Assembly: GCA_020441225.1 (NCBI GenBank)
Contig: JAGRMP010000058.1
Location: 1,196 to 10,724, forward strand
Origin: Maritimibacter sp.
Lineage (GTDB): Bacteria; Pseudomonadota; Alphaproteobacteria; Rhodobacterales; Rhodobacteraceae
Length of the DNA: 9,529 nt
Direction: 5' to 3'
In this document: piece after piece, positions 1-6,140 of the stretch
Position numbering within the stretch: position 1 is the first letter of the stretch
Layout: the number at the start of each line of letters is the position of its first letter
The notes under the pieces: model-generated
Told to the model about the DNA's origin: nothing
Seen by the model: the letters and a program-made list of their open reading frames with translations, nothing else
Databases searched by the model: none
Program-made: the position numbers and the translations under genes

Positions 1-1730
1 CGGTCGTGCAGAACCCGGTGCTGGAGGTGGTGAAAGAAGCCGACGTCGCAGCGGTGGCGGCGGCAGGCGACCAGATCGTCTACACCTACACGCTGACCAA
101 CGGCGGCAACGTTTCGCTGACGGACGTGACGCTTTGGGACGACGCCTTCACGCCGGGCGACGGGGCGGACGACTTCGAGCCGACCTTCACCGGCGGCGAC
201 ACCGACAATGACAACGAGCTCGATGTCGGCGAGGTCTGGACCTACAGCTACACCCATGTCGTGACCGGGGATGAAGTCGCGGCGGGCGATGATCTGGTGA
301 ACGTCGCAACCGCGGACAGCGAAGAAACCGAGGCCGTCACCGACGACGCGACGGTGGTGATCGCCGATCCCGAGATCTCGATCGTGAAGCAGATCAAGGC
401 CAACGGCCAATGGTACGATGCCGACGGCGCGCCGGAAGAGCTCAAGCTGCTCGCGACCGAGGGCAAGTACGAGTACCGGATCGTGGTGACCAATACCGGC
501 AACGTCGAGTTGACCGGCGTCAAGGTCTGGGACCCGAACCTCGGGATCGGCAAGTCCGACGCCTACGTGATCGGCTCCCTGGGGGTCGACGGGCGCAAGA
601 TCCTGACGGCCGAGCAGATCAGCGAGCTGGAATTCTGCTGGAGCAAGGGCAACGAGTACAACACCGCCTTTGCCGACAGCGACCAGACCGGCCCGGTCAG
701 CGACGACGCCAACTACTTCGGCGCCATTGCCGGTCTGAAGGTCGATAAGGTGACCATCGACGAACACGGCACCAAGGGCGACAACCTCGTCGTCGCCGCC
801 GGCTCGGACATCCAGTGGCAGTATTCCGTCACCAATACCGGCAATGTCGACATCACCACCTTCTCGATCTTCGACGACAACGGCACCTGGGACGAAAGCG
901 ACGATTGGGACGTCACCAACCTGGTGTCGGGCGACGACAACCATGACGGCATCCTGAATGTCGGCGAGACCTGGGTCTATGTCGAAGACGGCACCGCGAT
1001 TGACGGTGGCAAGTGCGACGACAAAGGGCGCTACTCGAACTACGTGATCGTCAACGCGGACTATACCGACGATGCCGGCCTGACTCGGGGCATCACCGTG
1101 CTCGACACCAGCTCCTACACGATCGAGGGCTACAAGCCCGATCCCGACGACGGCGGTTCGAAGGACGAAGGCGGCCAGCATCACGACGATGACGGCTGGC
1201 ATCATGGCGACAGCGCCGACGACCACTATGTCGGTTGCGGTATCGACGATCGCTACCGGGGACGGGGCGGCGACGACGAGATGCACGGCAAGAGCGGTCA
1301 CGACACGTTCCACGGCGACCGCGGCAAGGACCACATCCACGGCGACCGCGGCAACGACGAGGCCCATGGCGGCAACGGCAACGACAACCTCTACGGCGGC
1401 AAGGGCAAGGATTGGCTCTACGGCGACAAGGGCAAGGACCACATCGAAGGTGGCAAGGGCCACGACAAGATGTGGGGCGGCGACGACTGCGACACCTTCG
1501 TGTTCCGCGATGGCGACGGGAAGGACAAGATCCTCGACTTCAATGCCGAGGGACGCAATCACGACGTCATCGACCTGTGCGATGTCTCCGACATCGGCGG
1601 CTGGAAAGACCTCAGGACCAACCACCTGGAAGAGGTCAACAAAGGCGTCTGGATCCATGCGGACGATGTCGACATCTTCCTCAAAGGTGTGGAATGCGCC
1701 GATCTGGACAGGGACGACTTCAGCCTCTGA
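1..1730 (+). CDS. DUF11-like repeat / RTX calcium-binding secreted protein, C-terminal part (5' end outside window)
   Basis: The reading frame is open from the left edge, so this is the 3' part of a larger gene; the GTG at position 6 has no ribosome site and is not a credible start. The visible 574 residues (numbered from that GTG) hold three DUF11-like beta-sandwich repeats at about 7-119, 123-242 and 244-373. Each carries a TNTGNV-type motif (TNGGNV at 31, TNTGNV at 162 and 276), and the first and third also have an L-x-VGE-x-W motif near 72 and 317. A linker rich in Asp, Gly and His follows (378-410), then nine RTX nonapeptides (418-498). The end resembles the serralysin C-terminal domain (FVF, KILDF, HDVIDL) and finishes in acidic residues followed by FSL, which fits a type I secretion signal. 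Inferred role: an exported calcium-binding surface or adhesin-like protein. The exact function is unknown. It holds six cysteines, unusual for an RTX protein. A terminator follows 47 bp downstream. Confidence 0.85.
   Translation, partial: VVQNPVLEVVKEADVAAVAAAGDQIVYTYTLTNGGNVSLTDVTLWDDAFTPGDGADDFEPTFTGGDTDNDNELDVGEVWTYSYTHVVTGDEVAAGDDLVNVATADSEETEAVTDDATVVIADPEISIVKQIKANGQWYDADGAPEELKLLATEGKYEYRIVVTNTGNVELTGVKVWDPNLGIGKSDAYVIGSLGVDGRKILTAEQISELEFCWSKGNEYNTAFADSDQTGPVSDDANYFGAIAGLKVDKVTIDEHGTKGDNLVVAAGSDIQWQYSVTNTGNVDITTFSIFDDNGTWDESDDWDVTNLVSGDDNHDGILNVGETWVYVEDGTAIDGGKCDDKGRYSNYVIVNADYTDDAGLTRGITVLDTSSYTIEGYKPDPDDGGSKDEGGQHHDDDGWHHGDSADDHYVGCGIDDRYRGRGGDDEMHGKSGHDTFHGDRGKDHIHGDRGNDEAHGGNGNDNLYGGKGKDWLYGDKGKDHIEGGKGHDKMWGGDDCDTFVFRDGDGKDKILDFNAEGRNHDVIDLCDVSDIGGWKDLRTNHLEEVNKGVWIHADDVDIFLKGVECADLDRDDFSL
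1257..1499 (+). repeat. Nine tandem 27-bp units encoding RTX nonapeptides
   Basis: Nine consecutive nine-residue units occupy residues 418-498 of the RTX protein: RGRGGDDEM, HGKSGHDTF, HGDRGKDHI, HGDRGNDEA, HGGNGNDNL, YGGKGKDWL, YGDKGKDHI, EGGKGHDKM, WGGDDCDTF. They follow the family pattern xGxxGxDxU, known to form a calcium-bound parallel beta-roll. The aspartate in the sixth calcium-ligand position of the GGxGxDxUx consensus is kept in every unit. The variable positions are unusually rich in Lys and His; position five, normally Asn or Asp, is Lys or His in five units. DNA identity between neighbouring units is high (for example around 1311 and 1338), which points to expansion by tandem duplication. 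Confidence 0.9.
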
Positions 1731-1777
1731 GGCGGCCGCGGCCAGTCGGTGGCGCCGCGTCTGACACGATCTGACGA

Positions 1778-1811
1778 GAGGACGTCCCGTTCGGGGCGTC
1801 CTCGGTTTTTT
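1778..1811 (+). terminator. Rho-independent terminator of the RTX gene
   Basis: GAGGACGTCCC (1778-1788) pairs with GGGGCGTCCTC (1793-1803) over 11 bp with one G-T wobble, around the loop GTTC. A run of six T follows at 1806-1811. It lies 47 bp after the RTX stop codon in the right orientation for that gene. On the minus strand the hairpin is not followed by T residues, so it should not terminate the opposing fghA transcript efficiently. Confidence 0.9.
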
Positions 1812-1858
1812 CGGGGGCAGGGCAGGGACTGCGAACATTGGTCCATGCGTCCGGCGCG

Positions 1859-1924
1859 GGCCGCATGGCCGTTGTGTGGGCTGTCTTGGGGGGCTCAATT
1901 CCGGTGGCCGCGCGCCATGCGGCC
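1859..1924. repeat. 11-bp perfect inverted repeat in the convergent spacer
   Basis: GGCCGCATGGC (1859-1869) is exactly complementary to GCCATGCGGCC (1914-1924), with 44 bp between. It lies in the gene-free spacer 1812-2009 between the end of the plus-strand RTX gene and the end of the minus-strand fghA gene. There is no T-tract on either strand, so it is not a standard intrinsic terminator. Apart from this repeat and the terminator I see nothing else in 1731-2009. Confidence 0.5.
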
Positions 1925-2009
1925 ATGGGGCTTGTAGCCGCCTCGCGCCTGTGTCCGCGGCAAACGGGTTCCGATTGCGCGGCGCTCCGCCCGTCCGGCG
2001 CTGCGGGGC

Positions 2010-2854
2010 TCAGGCCTTGAGACGGCGCGCGTGCCAGGCTAGGTGATCGGCCATGAAACTCGAGATGAAATAGTAGGAGTGGTCGTAACCCTCCTGCATC
2101 CGGAGGGTGAGGTCGATCCCGGCCTCCCGGCACGCCGCTTCGAGGAGCTGCGGGCGGAGCTGGGTGTCGAGAAACCCGTCCGCCGTCCCCTGGTCGACGA
2201 GGAGCGCGTCCGGGCGGGCGCCGGCGGCGATCAGCGCGCAGGCATCGTGGGCTTCCCACAGCGCGCTGTATTCGCCGAGGTATCCCGACAATGCCTTCTG
2301 CCCCCAGGGCACCTGTGTCGGCGCGACGATGGGGGCGAAGGCCGAGGTGGCGCGGAAGCGACCGGGGTTGCGCAGGGAGATCGTCAGGGCGCCGTGGCCG
2401 CCCATGGAATGGCCCATGATCGACTGGCGCGACATGTCGGCGGGGAAATGCGCCTCGATGAGGCCCGGCAACTCGTCCTCGATATAGCTCTTCATCCGAT
2501 AGTGGGTGGCGAAAGGCGCTTCCGTGGCATCGAGGTAGAACCCCGCGCCGAGCCCGAAATCATAGGCCCCGTCCTGGTCGTCCGGTACGCCCTCGCCGCG
2601 CGGCGAAGTGTCGGGCGCGACGAAGATCAACCCATGCTCGGCACAGGCGGCCCGGAACTCGCCTTTCTCGGTGACATTGGCCTGGGTGCAGGTGAGGCCC
2701 GACAGGTACCAGACCACCGGGAGCCTGGCCCCGGCCGCGTGCGGCGGTACGAAGACGGAGAACTCCATCCGCGTGCCGGTGGCCTCGGAGGCATGGGCGT
2801 AGACGCCCTGGACCCCGCCATGGGCGCGCGACTGCGAGACGGTTTCAAGCGGCA

Positions 2855-2855
<1 letters not shown>
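2010..2855 (-). CDS. fghA: S-formylglutathione hydrolase
   Basis: This 281-residue cytoplasmic esterase hydrolyses S-formylglutathione to formate and glutathione, the last step of glutathione-dependent formaldehyde detoxification. The sequence shows the esterase D family fold and motifs: YLSGLTCT near 50, the nucleophile elbow GHSMGGHG with Ser150, the acid Asp226 in DQGTADGFL, and His259 in YDHSYYFI. The length matches the family (about 275-285 residues). The start is the ATG at 2855, which gives the family-typical N-terminus MPLETVSQSR. The frame stays open 62 codons further upstream, but that stretch is an out-of-frame reading of adhI. The ATG overlaps the adhI stop by one base (TGATG), so translation is probably coupled and the two genes share a transcript. 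No clear terminator is visible downstream. The identification is firm. Confidence 0.96.
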
Positions 2856-3964
<1,109 letters not shown>

Positions 3965-3989
3965 GGGATCCTCCCGGGGGCTGTCGTTG

Positions 3990-4008
3990 TATCGTTCGGC
4001 GCACGATA
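3990..4008. promoter_or_regulatory. Candidate operator upstream of adhI (6-bp inverted repeat)
   Basis: TATCGT (3990-3995) and ACGATA (4003-4008) form a perfect 6-bp inverted repeat with a 7-bp spacer, 25-44 bp before the adhI start codon in the 85-bp gap after the preceding gene. A protein dimer could bind here and control adhI-fghA. In the same gap on the minus strand, TTGGCT and TACAAC lie 16 bp apart and could be a weak sigma-70-like promoter overlapping the repeat. Formaldehyde-responsive control of this pathway is known in Rhodobacter and Paracoccus; whether this site serves it is inference. Confidence 0.35.
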
Positions 4009-4049
4009 GCCAAGGCTGCGACAATGTGTCCAGCGAAGGACCGGCGCAC

Positions 4050-4994
4050 TCAGCCGTTTTCGCGAAAGAAGGCTGCTGCCCGATCGAAAAAACGGGTCCG
4101 GATCTCGGCGCGTTCCATCATCAACTCGTGTTTTGCGCCCTCGACGGTTTCAAGCCGCCCCTTCGGCCAGCGCGCCATGAGCCGGCGCATCCTGTCGACA
4201 TTGACGATGCTCTCGCGGGTCGCAAGGAAAGACAGCGCCGGGATATCGGGGGCGGGCAGGCGCGTGAGGCGCGCGGTCTCGACCATCATGGCACGGAACC
4301 AGACGATCGTCGGTCCGCCGAGCGCGAGATCGGGATAGCGTGCGATCTGGGCCTTCATGAACTCCCACATTTGGACGTCGGTGGTCAGATCGTTGCCCTC
4401 GAACGTGCCGGCAATGAGTTTGTGGTCGGGTTGCGCTCGGGGCGTGAGACGGTCGCCAAACCCGAGCGGCGGCCCAAGCAAGGCGACCGCCCAGGCGATC
4501 GCCGTCTCGATCGGTTTGAGTTGCACGCCCCACAAGGGGCCCGAGAAGACGGCGGCCCGGACCGGCAGGTGCCCGTGCAGCGCGCGCAGGCCGATGCAGC
4601 CGCCCATCGAATGGCCAAGCAGGAACCAGGGCTTGGGCAGATCGGCGCGCCGGGCGACATCGACCAGGACCGCGACATCGTTCTGATACTCCAGAAAGTC
4701 GTCGACATGCCCGAGCCGGCGGTCGGGTTTGGCCCGTGCCGTCAACCCTTGGCCACGCCAGTCAAGAGCCAGCGACGCGAACCCGCGGGCTGAAAATTGC
4801 GCGGCGGCGGGACCGTATTTCTCGATATATTCCGTACGCCCGGGAAACATCAGCACGGTCCCAAGAGACGTGGTGTCCTGGCCTGCCGGCCAAGCGGCAA
4901 CTCGGACTTTCTCGCCGTCCGCGGCCTTCACCCACCAGGCCTGTCCGCCTGCGGGTGACCGGGCCACGTCTTCGAAAAGCGGCGCGGCCTCCAT
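4050..4994 (-). CDS. Alpha/beta hydrolase, lysophospholipase/monoacylglycerol lipase-like
   Basis: This 314-residue protein belongs to the serine hydrolase group that includes PldB lysophospholipases and monoglyceride lipases. Typical features are the [12 protein letters not shown] oxyanion region (50-61), DWRGQGLT (78-85), the nucleophile elbow GHSMGG with Ser129 (127-132), and His289 in AKHELMMER. The usual acid site is in ATRESIVN, where Glu261 sits in the place Asp holds in many relatives. No signal peptide or clear membrane anchor is visible, so it is probably cytoplasmic. The likely substrate is a lysophospholipid or another acyl ester, but this cannot be fixed from sequence. It starts 4 bp after the stop of the SCP2 gene and is surely cotranscribed with it. 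Whether the transcript continues 85 bp on into adhI is unclear; no terminator is evident there. Confidence 0.85.
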   Translation of the reverse strand: MEAAPLFEDVARSPAGGQAWWVKAADGEKVRVAAWPAGQDTTSLGTVLMFPGRTEYIEKYGPAAAQFSARGFASLALDWRGQGLTARAKPDRRLGHVDDFLEYQNDVAVLVDVARRADLPKPWFLLGHSMGGCIGLRALHGHLPVRAAVFSGPLWGVQLKPIETAIAWAVALLGPPLGFGDRLTPRAQPDHKLIAGTFEGNDLTTDVQMWEFMKAQIARYPDLALGGPTIVWFRAMMVETARLTRLPAPDIPALSFLATRESIVNVDRMRRLMARWPKGRLETVEGAKHELMMERAEIRTRFFDRAAAFFRENG

Positions 4995-4998
4995 GGCG

Positions 4999-5289
4999 TC
5001 AGGCGAGCAGGCCGCCGAGCCGCATGGCCGCGCCCATGTCGCCGTCGACCGAAAGCCGCCCCGACATGAAGGCGGCGGTCGGGTTGAGTTCGCCCGCGAG
5101 GATCTGTTCGAACACTTCGGCTGTGGCCGTCAGGGTCACCTCCGCGGGATCGTCGCCCGCCCGGGCGCCGCTGCCGTCGATCACGATGGTGCCGGCCCCT
5201 TCGAGGACGAACTTGGCGACGGAATCGAACCCCGCGCCTGACAACCGGTCGTTGAGCGCGGCCACGGCCTTTTCGATCAGCTTGCTCAT
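4999..5289 (-). CDS. SCP2 sterol-binding-domain protein
   Basis: This 96-residue protein consists of a single SCP2 (sterol carrier protein 2) domain. The recognisable signature is GELNPTAAFMSGRLSVDGD (66-84) followed by the amphipathic MGAAMRLGGLL (85-95). The family binds lipids or acyl chains in a hydrophobic tunnel; the bacterial ligand is generally unknown. It is cytoplasmic, with no signal peptide. AGGAGAA lies about 6 bp before the ATG at 5289, a good ribosome site that supports this start. It is the first gene of a two-gene unit with the alpha/beta hydrolase, whose start lies 4 bp beyond its stop. A role delivering a lipid substrate or product to the hydrolase is a reasonable inference, not shown by the sequence. 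Confidence 0.9.
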   Translation of the reverse strand: MSKLIEKAVAALNDRLSGAGFDSVAKFVLEGAGTIVIDGSGARAGDDPAEVTLTATAEVFEQILAGELNPTAAFMSGRLSVDGDMGAAMRLGGLLA

Positions 5290-5306
5290 CTGCGTTCTCC
5301 TCTTTG

Positions 5307-5324
5307 TCGGTCAGAATGGACCGA
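5307..5324. promoter_or_regulatory. Inverted repeat before the SCP2 gene
   Basis: TCGGTC (5307-5312) and GACCGA (5319-5324) form a perfect 6-bp inverted repeat with a 6-bp centre, ending just upstream of the Shine-Dalgarno site of the SCP2 gene. It could be a leader hairpin or an operator. There is no T-tract, so it is not a terminator. Confidence 0.3.
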
Positions 5325-5460
5325 TCCGGATTTGGCGCAACCCTAGTGCGTTTCGAGGCCGGGCTGAAACCCAGAATGCGTCGAATATCGGCACCCGCGT
5401 GAAAAATGGCGCGACGTTATGTCCGGCCCACGCGCTCGGCCTCCCGTCCGCCCGTCGCCC

Positions 5461-5497
5461 TCACCGGCAGGTGAACGCGCGCGCGGATCACAGTGAT
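5461..5497. promoter_or_regulatory. Two small palindromes upstream of the TPR gene
   Basis: TCACC-GGCA-GGTGA (5461-5474) and ATCAC-A-GTGAT (5487-5497) lie 46-82 bp before the TPR gene start, in the 253-bp divergent gap 5290-5542. They are plausible regulator-binding sites by position and symmetry, but both are short and could be chance. No strong -35/-10 pair is visible, and there is no credible gene in the gap. Confidence 0.25.
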
Positions 5498-5542
5498 GGG
5501 AAGGTGATAGGCAAGCGCGGTTTTCCGAGTTAGGATTCTGCC

Positions 5543-6079
5543 ATGCGCAGATCACTCAGCTTCCTTGCAGCCCTCCTGCTTGCGGCCCCGGCCTTCGGGG
5601 AGGAAGACCGCCTTGATGCGCTTTTCGAGGCGCTCGCGGACCTCGAAGAACCGGGTTGGGAACAGATCGAAGACGCGATCTGGGAAGAATGGTCTGAAAC
5701 CGGCTCTGCGACGCTCGATCTGCTCCTGCAGCGGGGGCGCGAAGCGATGAACGCGGGCGACACGACCGAAGCGATCGAGCATTTCACCGCCCTGATCGAT
5801 ACCGCGCCGGACTTTGCCGAAGCCTACAACGCCCGCGCCACCGCTTATTTCGAGGCCGGCCTCTACGGCCCGTCACTGGCCGACATCGTGCGGGTGCTCG
5901 CGCTAGAGCCACGTCATTTCGGCGCTTTGGCGGGGCTCGGGGTCATCCTCGAGGAAACCGGCGACAGCGCCCATGCGCTCGAAGCCTTCCGGGCCGCCCA
6001 CGCTATACATCCGCACCGCAGCGATCTAAGAGAGGCGGTGGAACGCCTCGAAGCCGAGCTTCAGGGGACCGAAATCTGA
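5543..6079 (+). CDS. Exported tetratricopeptide-repeat protein
   Basis: The 178-residue product begins with a signal peptide: MRR, a hydrophobic core at 4-16, and a likely cleavage after Gly19 in APAFG-EED. An acidic helical segment follows (20-57), then three TPR units at about 58-91, 92-125 and 126-159. These show the usual pattern, for example AYNARATAYFEAGLYGPSL, and Pro near the end of the units (DTAPD, LALEPRH, AIHPHR). TPRs mediate protein-protein contacts; the mature protein should be periplasmic. AGGA sits 7 bp before the ATG at 5543, supporting this start. No enzymatic motif is present and the partner is unknown. It lies 61 bp upstream of the helicase gene on the same strand with no T-tract terminator between, so readthrough is possible, although a periplasmic protein has no obvious functional link to an RNA helicase. 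Confidence 0.88.
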   Translation: MRRSLSFLAALLLAAPAFGEEDRLDALFEALADLEEPGWEQIEDAIWEEWSETGSATLDLLLQRGREAMNAGDTTEAIEHFTALIDTAPDFAEAYNARATAYFEAGLYGPSLADIVRVLALEPRHFGALAGLGVILEETGDSAHALEAFRAAHAIHPHRSDLREAVERLEAELQGTEI

Positions 6080-6086
6080 AGTCCGA

Positions 6087-6116
6087 CGCCGGCGGCACAG
6101 CCGCTGATGTCCGGCG
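6087..6116 (+). repeat. Hairpin between the TPR and helicase genes
   Basis: CGCCG (6087-6091) pairs with CGGCG (6112-6116), and inside it GCGGC (6092-6096) pairs with GCCGC (6100-6104) around the loop ACA. The result is a ten-pair GC stem with one 7-nt bulge (6105-6111). It begins 7 bp after the TPR stop and ends 24 bp before the helicase ATG. No T-run follows, so it is more likely an mRNA-stabilising or attenuating structure than a terminator. In DNA this GC-rich it may be chance. Confidence 0.4.
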
Positions 6117-6140
6117 AGACGAGGCGGGCGAGGGGGAGCG

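Noticed and set aside
6..8. GTG at position 6 as the start of the RTX gene
   Set aside because: The frame is open to the window edge, there is no visible ribosome site, and a DUF11-like domain is already under way at this point.
1189..1774. Alternative-frame open frames over the RTX repeats
   Set aside because: The 27-bp repeats keep all frames open. The alternative products are Thr/Ala- or Arg-rich, while the main frame gives exact RTX nonapeptides.
1838..2020. Small plus-strand open frame in the convergent spacer
   Set aside because: No ribosome site, no recognisable product, overlap with the end of fghA, and it spans the inverted repeat; most likely chance.
4030..4046. GTCC/GGAC hairpin after the alpha/beta hydrolase gene as a terminator
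   Set aside because: The stem is only about 4 bp and no T-tract follows on the minus strand.
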